From JBGTKH01 sp041744735 (GTDB lineage: Bacteria > Planctomycetota > Planctomycetia > Pirellulales > Pirellulaceae): 11,605 bases of DNA. Location: assembly GCA_041744735.1 (NCBI GenBank), contig JBGTKH010000108.1, forward strand, positions 1 through 11,605. The letters run 5' to 3'. The notes under the pieces are model-generated. The model was not told the origin of the DNA. It ran no database searches and saw only the letters and a program-made list of their open reading frames with translations. How positions within the stretch are numbered: the first letter of the stretch is position 1; every line of letters starts with the position of its first letter. Below, piece after piece: positions 1 through 5,428 of this stretch. Made by a program: the position numbers and the translations under genes.

Positions 1-2
1 CA

Positions 3-518
3 GAGCCAACGCCAAGCAACGTCGCCGATCCGACAAAAACTCCCACTCCTCCGCCACCCGTTGAGCCAGTCGAGCCGACGCTGTCGCCGGAAGATCGCAA
101 TCGGCAATTGCTCGCGCAAGTGAAAGAAGTGACCATCAAGCTGACTTCGATCGACAAGAATCGGCAAAGCAAGCTGAACCTGCGCGTGGAACGCACGGCG
201 CAAGAGGTGCTGGAACGCTTGGGTTGGAAAGTCGTTGAAGCGGCACCGGCTGAGTTGGCGGTATCCTTCAGTGCGAAGGATGTTGGCGACGCCATCGAAA
301 TGACAATGAAAGCCGAGTTGAAAGCCCGCGACGAGAAGTCGCAACTTGTCACGTTGATCAGCCATGAGGCTTCGGTCGGGCAAGTAAACACGCAAATGAT
401 GGCTCGCCTGCGAGGCGAAATCCATCCGGCCGTCCAACTCGGCATCGCCGACTTCTACAACGGCTTATCCACCAAAACTCGTCTGGCACTCGCTCAGAGT
501 GGCGGCGGTGCGAAGTAA
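3..518 (+). CDS. Unknown protein, 3' end only (5' truncated by window edge)
   Basis: The reading frame is open from the first bases of the window to a TAA at 516-518, giving 171 visible residues. The true start lies outside. The first ~30 visible residues are a Pro/Thr/Val/Glu-rich stretch that looks like a flexible linker between an unseen N-terminal part and a C-terminal globular domain of about 135 residues. That domain is alpha/beta in character, with a Lys/Glu/Arg-rich first third, and ends in a short Gly-rich tail. A TTG near 108 could act as a start, but the frame upstream is open and in compositional continuity, so I read it as internal. No catalytic motif, membrane segment or cysteine pair is visible. 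I do not recognise the family. The gene ends 170 bp from a convergent oxidoreductase gene. I am confident that it codes and have no call on function. Confidence 0.75.
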   Translation, partial: EPTPSNVADPTKTPTPPPPVEPVEPTLSPEDRNRQLLAQVKEVTIKLTSIDKNRQSKLNLRVERTAQEVLERLGWKVVEAAPAELAVSFSAKDVGDAIEMTMKAELKARDEKSQLVTLISHEASVGQVNTQMMARLRGEIHPAVQLGIADFYNGLSTKTRLALAQSGGGAK

Positions 519-530
519 AAAACGTCCGTT

Positions 531-575
531 GCCAAAGGAGCGTGAACGGGGTCGGGAGTCTTTTTCAGATTTGGC
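531..575. repeat. Structured intergenic element with short terminal inverted repeat
   Basis: GCCAAA at 531-536 is matched by TTTGGC at 570-575. They enclose a GC-rich core and a T5 run (561-565). The element lies 12 bp after the stop of the upstream gene, so it may help end transcription, although the T-run lies inside the stem span rather than after it. From memory, GGGGTCGGGAGTC-type tracts recur in planctomycete intergenic DNA, but I could not check this. Directly downstream are two further small inverted repeats: CTAGG/CCTAG (579-599) and the perfect 12-bp palindrome CGACGCGCGTCG (611-622). Confidence 0.35.
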
Positions 576-622
576 GAGCTAGGGCGACCGACTTCCTAGT
601 GGGCATTTCACGACGCGCGTCG

Positions 623-677
623 CGTAGCGGAATTCGTGTGAATTCCGAAGTTTCACAACTTCGGCTACGACATTGAA
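623..677. repeat. 55-bp two-hairpin REP/BIME-like repeat, copy 1
   Basis: Outer arms GTAGC (624-628) and GCTAC (664-668) enclose two perfect hairpins. The first is GGAATTC-GTGT-GAATTCC (629-646) and the second is GAAGTT-TCAC-AACTTC (647-662). The whole could fold as a three-way junction. The element recurs at 3655-3709 with identical stems. Six positions differ: five in the loops and one just outside the outer arm. GTAG at the foot of a hairpin on each strand is the hallmark of REP sequences, and two REPs in inverted orientation form a BIME. Relation to a RAYT transposase is inference, because no such gene is in the window. The element sits between two convergent genes. Confidence 0.85.
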
Positions 678-688
678 AGACCAACTCG

Positions 689-1780
689 TTACTTCTTCAC
701 TTTCAGCTTGCGCGCCTTGAGCACGGGGTCGCTCTTCAGCGGCAACTGGACGGGCCGGCCGGTTTCGGCGGATTTGTAGATGGCCAGAATGATCTCGACC
801 GAGCGGCGGCCTTCGTGGCCGTCGACCAGCGGGCGAGTGCCCTTCTTGATCGCGTCCAGCACGTCCTTGAACAGTGCGGTGTGTCCGTGATGGCCGATCG
901 CGCTCGGGTCGGCCGCGCCGCCGCCGGTTTTCGTCTTGCCCGCCATCCGCTGCAAGATGGCGTCGTCACGGCTGGTCTTCTTGGCGAAGTCCCAAAACTT
1001 GATGTCTTCTTCCTCAATTGCCGCGGAACCTTCGCTGCCGTGAATCTCGATTCGCTTTAGATAGCCGGGATACGCGGCCGTGGTCGCCTCGATCACGCCC
1101 AGCGCGCCGCTTTCAAACCGCAGCGTCGCGGTCGCCACGTCTTCGACTTCGATTCGTTCGTGAGCCAGCGTCGCCGTGTGCGCCGAAATTTCTTTCACCG
1201 GCCCCATCAGCCACGCCAGCAGATCGACGCTGTGAATCGCCTGATTCATCAGCGCCCCGCCGCCGTCGAACTGCCAAGTGCCGCGCCACGCGCCGCTGTC
1301 GTAGTATTGCTGCGTGCGGTACCACTTCACGTACGAATCGCCCATCGTCACTCGGCCGAAGCGACCCTTGTCGATGGCTGCCTTGAGCAACTGGGACGAT
1401 TCGTGAAACCGCGACGGAAAGATCGTCGACAGCACGACGCCCGCCTTCTCACACGCCTCGATGATCCGGTCGCAGCGTTTTAGCGTGATGTCCAACGGCT
1501 TCTCGACGATCACGTGTTTACCGGCGGCGGCGGCCGCAATCGCGGGCTCCATGTGAGCCCCGCTGGGACTGCAAATCGTGACCACTTGCACCGCGGGATC
1601 GGCCAGCATCGCGTCTAAGTCGTGATATGCCCGGCAGCCAGTGGCCGCCGCCAGCCGGTCAGCCGACGCCGGAATCATGTCAAAACACGCCGCCAGCTTC
1701 GCGCCGCGGATGTCGGCGATGGCCTTGGCGTGAAAGTTGGCGATCATGCCGCATCCGATTACTCCTAAACCCACTGCCAT
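689..1780 (-). CDS. Gfo/Idh/MocA-family NAD(P)-dependent oxidoreductase
   Basis: This is a 363-residue cytoplasmic dehydrogenase of the Gfo/Idh/MocA family, which oxidises or reduces sugars, inositols or amino-sugar derivatives with NAD(P)(H). The N-terminal Rossmann fold shows GVIGCG at about residues 6-11. The family EKP motif, whose Lys is important for catalysis, is at 93-95. The C-terminal alpha/beta domain carries the conserved active-site stretch ending in H183-S-V-D186. The end is basic (Lys-rich). The length matches the family's usual 330-400 residues. I chose ATG at 1780 because AAGGAG lies 8 nt upstream. The in-frame GTG at 1789 overlaps that Shine-Dalgarno sequence and would have no room for its own. 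There is no Tat or Sec signal, unlike many planctomycete members. No sugar-metabolism neighbours help fix the substrate, so I give none. Confidence 0.93.
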   Translation of the reverse strand: MAVGLGVIGCGMIANFHAKAIADIRGAKLAACFDMIPASADRLAAATGCRAYHDLDAMLADPAVQVVTICSPSGAHMEPAIAAAAAGKHVIVEKPLDITLKRCDRIIEACEKAGVVLSTIFPSRFHESSQLLKAAIDKGRFGRVTMGDSYVKWYRTQQYYDSGAWRGTWQFDGGGALMNQAIHSVDLLAWLMGPVKEISAHTATLAHERIEVEDVATATLRFESGALGVIEATTAAYPGYLKRIEIHGSEGSAAIEEEDIKFWDFAKKTSRDDAILQRMAGKTKTGGGAADPSAIGHHGHTALFKDVLDAIKKGTRPLVDGHEGRRSVEIILAIYKSAETGRPVQLPLKSDPVLKARKLKVKK

Positions 1781-1788
1781 GCCGGTCA

Positions 1789-1794
1789 CTCCTT
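1789..1794 (-). promoter_or_regulatory. Ribosome binding site that fixes the oxidoreductase start
   Basis: On the minus strand AAGGAG is followed by 8 nt and then ATG (1780). This favours ATG at 1780 over the GTG at 1789, which overlaps the motif itself. Confidence 0.7.
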
Positions 1795-1822
1795 GCTGTC
1801 GTTCGAGGCAAACGAAACGGCC

Positions 1823-1828
1823 ATTATA
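1823..1828 (-). promoter_or_regulatory. Candidate -10 box for the oxidoreductase gene
   Basis: A perfect TATAAT lies on the minus strand, about 43 bp upstream of the chosen start. This would give a 5' leader of roughly 35 nt. No good TTGACA-like -35 box is seen 16-18 bp further upstream, so the promoter is partial evidence only. Confidence 0.45.
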
Positions 1829-2031
1829 CGACCCGCCTCGCCCTACGAAAGAGCCGGGGCCGAGAGAGAGCGGGAGGAGTCACGTATCGGCCTCGTGTGG
1901 AACGCCAAACTTCCAGACCAGTGGAAGCGTCGGCCCGACGTGCTTGCGGCGAAGGGTCTCGCGGGTAGGGCACGCGGGGTGGGCCAACCTGGACGACAAC
2001 TTGCTTTCCCTGTTTTCCCCTGTGAAATTGG
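1829..2031. other. Intergenic region between divergent genes, no gene seen
   Basis: This DNA lies between the leftward oxidoreductase and the rightward reductase operon. Short open frames occur on both strands, but none has a ribosome binding site or a recognisable protein. Apart from the flanking promoter candidates I see no convincing structure here. Confidence 0.5.
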
Positions 2032-2059
2032 TTGACGCGCCGCGCACGGTTCGTAAAAT
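2032..2059 (+). promoter_or_regulatory. Sigma70-type promoter for the reductase operon
   Basis: TTGACG (2032-2037) and TAAAAT (2054-2059) are separated by 16 bp. Each matches five of six consensus positions. Transcription would begin near 2066, leaving a leader of about 48 nt that ends in AGGGGA (2102-2107), 6 nt before the ATG. This is the best-matching promoter in the window. Confidence 0.65.
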
Positions 2060-2113
2060 AAAGGTGCATCTCGGTATCCCCTGACAAAGTCTAATCGGCA
2101 GAGGGGACGTGGA

Positions 2114-3142
2114 ATGTCTACCGTCTCGGAAGTCTCGCAGCAAGAGATCGAGCAACTGCGGCAGGCTCATTACAATGCCCAGTTGAGCGAGGTCGTCGAG
2201 ATACACGACGAGCTGCGCATTCTGCGCGTCCATCCCGAAAGTGGCGAGCCGCACTTTTCGCCCGGTCAATACTCGGTGCTTGGGCTGGGCAATTGGGAGC
2301 CGCGCGTCGCAGGCGTGCAGGACGAGGATCTGGACGACCGCCAAGTGCGCAAGATGCTGAAGCGGGCTTACTCGTTCTCCTGTCCGATGCTCGATGCCGA
2401 GGGGCGCCTGTTGCCGCCCGATCGTTGCCCGTTCCTGGAGTTCTACGTTGTGCTGGTTCGACAGGGTGACGAGCATCCGCCGGGGCTCACGCCGCGGCTG
2501 TTTGCATTGCAGCCGGGTGATCGCCTCTTCGCGAGTCCCAAAGTGACCGGCCATTACACGCTCGACGCAATCCATCCCGACGACAATCTGATCTTCGTTG
2601 CGACCGGCACCGGCGAGGCACCGCACAATGCGATGGTCGCCGATTTGCTCTCGCGCGGTCATCGCGGCCGGTTAGTATCGGTCACGTGTGTGCGGCGGCA
2701 GAGCGACCTGGGTTATCTAAGTACGTACCGGGAAGTCGAGAGGCGTTACGGCAACTACTCCTATATATATCTGACCACGCGAGAGCCAGAGAATCTGAAT
2801 CTGCGCGTGCCGAACTATGTCGGCAAAAGATACCTACAGGACTATTTTGATTCGGGAGATTTCGAGCGCGACAGCGGCGTGGCGCTCGATCCGCAACACA
2901 CCCACGTGTATCTGTGCGGTAATCCGGCGATGATCGGTGCGCGGCGGTATTCACCCACGAGGCGCCTGGCGGAGGTAGAGTATCTGTGCGGTAATCCGGC
3001 GATGATCGGTGCGCCGCTGCGCGGCAGCAACAACGACCGCTACCCACAGCCGATCGGCATGGTCGAGATTTTGGAACGGCGCGGTTTTGTGGCCGACGAG
3101 CCTCATCAACCGGGAAACATTCACTATGAAAAATACTGGTAA
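2114..3142 (+). CDS. Ferredoxin/flavodoxin-NADP+ reductase, with in-frame insertion
   Basis: This FAD flavoprotein exchanges electrons between NADPH and ferredoxin or flavodoxin in the cytoplasm. The FAD-binding barrel includes SPGQYS (49-54) and the FAD motif RAYS (84-87). The NADP domain carries GTGEAP (165-170) and YLCGNPAMIG. The protein ends EKYW, and an aromatic C-terminus stacking on the flavin is typical of bacterial Fpr enzymes. At 342 residues it is clearly longer than E. coli Fpr (about 250). The extra length includes an N-terminal extension, an insert before RAYS, and a 24-residue insertion (about 277-300). That insertion repeats YLCGNPAMIGA (266-276, again 290-300) and is encoded by a perfect 35-bp DNA repeat. 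Both copies of the motif are intact, so activity may survive. The gene starts a same-strand operon and is followed after 15 bp by the CBS gene. The symbol fpr fits the family but is not certain here. Confidence 0.92.
   Translation: MSTVSEVSQQEIEQLRQAHYNAQLSEVVEIHDELRILRVHPESGEPHFSPGQYSVLGLGNWEPRVAGVQDEDLDDRQVRKMLKRAYSFSCPMLDAEGRLLPPDRCPFLEFYVVLVRQGDEHPPGLTPRLFALQPGDRLFASPKVTGHYTLDAIHPDDNLIFVATGTGEAPHNAMVADLLSRGHRGRLVSVTCVRRQSDLGYLSTYREVERRYGNYSYIYLTTREPENLNLRVPNYVGKRYLQDYFDSGDFERDSGVALDPQHTHVYLCGNPAMIGARRYSPTRRLAEVEYLCGNPAMIGAPLRGSNNDRYPQPIGMVEILERRGFVADEPHQPGNIHYEKYW
2908..3014 (+). repeat. 35-bp perfect direct repeat flanking a 37-bp unique insert
   Basis: Positions 2908-2942 and 2980-3014 are identical, and the 37 bp between them (2943-2979) match neither flank by eye. 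The period is 72 bp, so the reading frame is kept and 24 residues are added to the reductase. The spacer contains the palindrome AGGCGCCT. The arrangement resembles an inserted fragment with a long target duplication, or a template-switching event, more than a simple tandem duplication. Confidence 0.9.
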
Positions 3143-3144
3143 TT

Positions 3145-3151
3145 GGGAGGT
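3145..3151 (+). promoter_or_regulatory. Ribosome binding site that fixes the CBS-protein start
   Basis: GGGAGGT lies 6 nt before ATG at 3158. An in-frame TTG at 3143 would precede this site, so it is not the start. Confidence 0.75.
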
Positions 3152-3157
3152 ACGCTG

Positions 3158-3628
3158 ATGACTCTGCGAGACATTCTGCGCGTCAAAGGGACCGACGTGC
3201 ATACGATCAGCCCGGACGCAACGCTCGACGACGTGGTGCAGGAACTGGTCCGTTACAACGTTGGTTCGTTGGTGGTGTGCGAACGTGCCTCCGATGACGA
3301 CGAGCCGACGATGATCGGGATCATCACCGAACGTGACATCCTTCGTGCGCAGGCCGCCCACAAGGCGCCGCTGGAAGAGTTGTACGTGGCCGGCACGATG
3401 TCCAAAAACCTGATCACCGCCAAGCCCGATGACCGCATCGAACACGCGATGGGGCTAATGACCAAAAACCGCGTGCGACATCTGCCGATCGTCGTCAAAG
3501 GAAAACTGTACGGAATGATTTCCATCGGTGACGTGGTCAAGTCCCATCACGACCAGTTGGAAATGGAAAACCATTACATGAAGAGTTACATCCAAGGCGA
3601 AGGCGCGGAGGTGGGCACGTTGCTGTGA
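3158..3628 (+). CDS. Paired CBS-domain protein
   Basis: This is a 156-residue soluble protein made almost entirely of two CBS motifs forming one Bateman module. CBS1 spans about residues 8-65 and includes GIITERDI (54-61). CBS2 spans about 80-135 and ends in a GMISIGDVVK-like strand-helix. Such stand-alone modules bind AMP, ATP, S-adenosylmethionine or NAD-type ligands and report energy or redox state. The ligand cannot be read from the sequence. ATG at 3158 is chosen for its strong Shine-Dalgarno sequence. Only 15 bp separate it from the reductase stop codon, so the two genes are very probably co-transcribed. A functional link, with the CBS protein sensing nucleotide state beside an NADPH enzyme, is inference. 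The C-terminal ~20 residues lie outside the CBS fold. Confidence 0.93.
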   Translation: MTLRDILRVKGTDVHTISPDATLDDVVQELVRYNVGSLVVCERASDDDEPTMIGIITERDILRAQAAHKAPLEELYVAGTMSKNLITAKPDDRIEHAMGLMTKNRVRHLPIVVKGKLYGMISIGDVVKSHHDQLEMENHYMKSYIQGEGAEVGTLL

Positions 3629-3634
3629 TTGAAT

Positions 3635-3654
3635 CGTCGTGGAATTCGCCAGAA
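3635..3654. repeat. Truncated left half of the two-hairpin repeat
   Basis: These 20 bp align with the first 20 bp of the adjacent full copy (3655-3674) at 17 of 20 positions and include GGAATTCGC. They look like a decayed or incomplete tandem copy placed directly before the intact one. Confidence 0.5.
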
Positions 3655-3709
3655 CGTAGCGGAATTCGCAAGAATTCCGAAGTTTTGCAACTTCGGCTAC
3701 AACATTGAA
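3655..3709. repeat. 55-bp two-hairpin REP/BIME-like repeat, copy 2
   Basis: This copy has the same layout as 623-677. The outer arms are GTAGC (3656-3660) and GCTAC (3696-3700). They enclose hairpins GGAATTC-GCAA-GAATTCC (3661-3678) and GAAGTT-TTGC-AACTTC (3679-3694), followed by a shared ACATTGAA tail. The two loops, GCAA and TTGC, are exact reverse complements. The element lies between the CBS and stress-protein genes of one apparent operon, so it would be transcribed and could affect mRNA folding or differential expression. Confidence 0.87.
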
Positions 3710-3749
3710 CTAACCCCAGACGGTGCGACGCAAAGAAAGGGGACCTGTC

Positions 3750-4199
3750 ATGTATGCTCGAACGATTTTGTTTCCGACAGACTTTTCTGATCTTAGTCAC
3801 GCGGCGTTGCAGTATGCCACGTCGTTGGCGTTGGACACGGGCGGCCGGCTGCTGGTCGTTCACGTGGAAGAGCCGGCCGCGGCGTACGGCGGAGGCGGCG
3901 ACGTGTTCTCTGTCGTGCCCGAGCCGGATGACACAACGTTGCAGGAGCGGCTCGAAACGGTCGTGCCGACCGACGCGAGCGTTCGCTGCGAACATCGTCT
4001 GCTGACCGGTGACCCGGCCACCGAGATCGTGCGCGTGGCTCGCGAGGAAAATGCTGACTTGATCGTGATGGGCACGCACGGACGGACCGGCCTGAGGCGG
4101 TTGCTGATGGGCAGCGTTGCCGAGGCGGTGGTGCGGCACTCGCCGTGCCCCGTGTTCACGTTAAAGCAACCACACGAGACGTTAGTGGGAACTCACTGA
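3750..4199 (+). CDS. Universal stress protein (UspA family)
   Basis: This is a 149-residue cytoplasmic protein with a single Usp domain. The N-terminal strand ILFPTDFSD (6-14) carries the conserved Asp. The ATP-binding signature G-2x-G-9x-G-S/T is complete at G108, G111, G121 and S122, so it belongs to the nucleotide-binding subgroup. A Gly-rich loop (residues 47-50) is a lineage-variable insert. Usp proteins help cells survive starvation and oxidative or energy stress. The binding partner is unknown. I chose ATG at 3750 because AAAGGGG lies about 7 nt upstream and the protein then starts at the usual position. An in-frame GTG at 3723 would add nine residues unlike the family. The stop codon overlaps the ribosome binding site of the next gene, showing tight coupling. 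Confidence 0.95.
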   Translation: MYARTILFPTDFSDLSHAALQYATSLALDTGGRLLVVHVEEPAAAYGGGGDVFSVVPEPDDTTLQERLETVVPTDASVRCEHRLLTGDPATEIVRVAREENADLIVMGTHGRTGLRRLLMGSVAEAVVRHSPCPVFTLKQPHETLVGTH

Positions 4200-4211
4200 A
4201 GGAGAACGACA

Positions 4212-4442
4212 ATGTACTCTCGAATTCGCGACGACTGGTCGCGTCACATTGATGAGATAATCCGCTCGAAGCATTACACGTGGCTCGGCTTGGGACTCGG
4301 CGGCGAGCCCGTCGAAGATGCGCTGGTCACGCTCGTGGCCGACATCATGCACATCTGCAAACGGCGCGGGATCTCGTTTGAAGAGTTGATCGAACAGAGC
4401 CGAGCCAAATTTGAAGAAGAGGAACTGGAAGCCCCCGTGTGA
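4212..4442 (+). CDS. Small soluble protein of unknown function (76 aa)
   Basis: A start at 4212 is preceded 8 nt upstream by AAGGAG, which overlaps the stop of the stress-protein gene. Translational coupling is therefore likely. The protein has no membrane segment. Its first third is basic and aromatic (DDWSRH, HYTWLGLG). The rest is predicted to be two helices (ALVTLVADIMHICKRR and EELIEQSRAKFEEEE), with an acidic C-terminus. The helical part vaguely recalls small helical proteins found beside stress genes, but I cannot name a family. Its position between a Usp and a YbaK gene suggests a role in the same stress operon. That is inference from context. Confidence 0.8.
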   Translation: MYSRIRDDWSRHIDEIIRSKHYTWLGLGLGGEPVEDALVTLVADIMHICKRRGISFEELIEQSRAKFEEEELEAPV

Positions 4443-4508
4443 AGGACACGAATGATGGAAAAAGTTCGCCTGTCATTTTCTAGAAAGCCTTTGTCGAGGA
4501 GGTAAATC

Positions 4509-4967
4509 ATGAACGTCCAGGAATTCCTTCGCGAGCGCGACGTTACGTTTCAAATGATGGATCATCGGCCGACGTACAATGCGCAAAGTCTGGCCCAGGC
4601 GGTACACGTTTCCGGCGAGGAAGTCGCCAAGACGGTGCTGCTGCGAGCCGACGAAGATTACATGCTGGCCGTGGTGCCCGCCACACACACCATCGACCTG
4701 CACGGGATTGAAGAAGTCACGGGATTGGAGGCTGTCGAACTGGCCACGGAGGCCGAATGCGGCTATCGTTTCAACGACTGTGAACTCGGCGCCTTGCCGC
4801 CGTTCGGTTCGCGGTATGGGATGAAAACGCTGGTCGACCGTTCGCTGGCCGAGCATGACGAGATTGTCTTCGAGTCCAACAATCACCACGAAGCCGTGCG
4901 CATGAAATTCAGCGACTTTGAGAAGTTGGAGCAGCCGCTGGTGGGACATTTCTCGAACCATTTGTAG
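4509..4967 (+). CDS. YbaK/ProX-type aminoacyl-tRNA deacylase
   Basis: This is a 152-residue stand-alone editing domain of the YbaK/INS superfamily. Such proteins hydrolyse mischarged aminoacyl-tRNA in trans, for example Cys- or Ala-tRNAPro. Family features visible are the conserved catalytic-region lysine in EEVAKTVLL (K41), the strand YMLAVVPA (51-58), and the substrate-pocket loop GALPPFG (94-100). The length is typical of single-domain members. GAGGAGGT lies about 5 nt before the ATG, a near-perfect ribosome binding site. The gene starts 66 bp after the small unknown gene on the same strand, with no clear promoter in between. The exact tRNA substrate cannot be read from the sequence, so no symbol is given. 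Confidence 0.92.
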   Translation: MNVQEFLRERDVTFQMMDHRPTYNAQSLAQAVHVSGEEVAKTVLLRADEDYMLAVVPATHTIDLHGIEEVTGLEAVELATEAECGYRFNDCELGALPPFGSRYGMKTLVDRSLAEHDEIVFESNNHHEAVRMKFSDFEKLEQPLVGHFSNHL

Positions 4968-4997
4968 CCTGCAAGACATGCGGACGGGAGTTTGCCG

Positions 4998-5102
4998 ATG
5001 ATCACGGTCAAACACGTACATCACCGAATCCTGTGGTGGCTGGCGGTGCTGACCATGGCCGGCATGTTGGCTTTGGTCGCATTGAGCACGCCGCTGCGAT
5101 AG
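4998..5102 (+). CDS. 34-residue single-span membrane peptide
   Basis: A short frame, ATG at 4998 to TAG at 5100-5102, lies 30 bp after the deacylase gene. GGGAG (4986-4990) lies 7 nt upstream. The peptide has a His/Lys/Arg-rich N-terminus (about residues 1-10), then one hydrophobic helix of about 20 residues with Trp-Trp at its entry (13-14), and a short Ser-Thr-Pro tail. The positive N-terminus predicts that it stays in the cytoplasm (N-in). No family is recognised. The ribosome binding site, operon position and clean amphipathic layout argue that it is real. Against it are its size and the lack of any comparison. Confidence 0.6.
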   Translation: MITVKHVHHRILWWLAVLTMAGMLALVALSTPLR

Positions 5103-5110
5103 CCCATGAG

Positions 5111-5128
5111 GTGACAGACATTTGTCAC
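5111..5128. repeat. Inverted repeat after the operon
   Basis: GTGACA (5111-5116) and TGTCAC (5123-5128) flank a 6-nt loop, and the stem extends by an A-T and a G-T pair outward. No T-run follows, so a classical terminator is doubtful. The spaced palindrome could equally be an operator for the downstream sigma-factor gene. Confidence 0.4.
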
Positions 5129-5416
5129 TTTCCGGGGATGACGACGAAACTTTTCCCGGTCCTGTAGCGACCAATTGTATCGTGGCATAGCGGGGCGATG
5201 TCTCTGGGCCGCGTTGTAGAAACGCGACGCGGGTTGTTTTCGAGCATCATTCAAGGGTCCCGACATCTCCGGCGGGAAAGACACAAGTGGCTGGGCTGCA
5301 ATGATTTAAGCCGCACGTGGACGGCTTGCACAGGGGTTGGCATCGCGGGTGCATCTTGGCCCCTGCGTTGTCGAGCCGCCGTGTTGGCGGCAACCGTCTC
5401 GCCCACCGCATGCCGC
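5129..5416 (+). other. Long leader region upstream of the sigma-factor gene
   Basis: This DNA would be an N-terminal extension if the distant ATG at 5198 were used, but its translation is Arg/Cys/Ser/Ala-rich and unlike any sigma-factor domain. I read it as non-coding leader. It contains a strong hairpin, GCCGCC-GTGTT-GGCGGC (5375-5391), ending 37 nt before the chosen start. A weaker TGCAC/GTGCA pair lies at 5327-5353. I found no convincing promoter by eye. Confidence 0.5.
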
Positions 5417-5421
5417 AGGAG
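5417..5421 (+). promoter_or_regulatory. Ribosome binding site that fixes the sigma-factor TTG start
   Basis: AGGAG lies 7 nt before TTG at 5429, the last possible start before the lysine-rich N-terminus of the sigma factor. A five-codon frame (ATG at 5410 to TGA at 5425-5427) overlaps this site. Confidence 0.6.
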
Positions 5422-5428
5422 TTGTGAC

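Noticed and set aside
1880..2662. Long minus-strand open frame opposite the reductase gene and its promoter
   Set aside because: It is antisense to a clear flavoprotein, has no recognisable domain and reflects codon bias of the opposite strand.
3723..3749. Upstream GTG start for the universal stress protein
   Set aside because: It adds nine charged residues before the family's normal N-terminus and would place the ribosome binding site inside the gene.
5198..5428. 77-residue N-terminal extension of the sigma factor from an upstream ATG
   Set aside because: The translation is Arg/Cys/Ser-rich with no sigma-factor character, and AGGAG sits 7 nt before the TTG at 5429.
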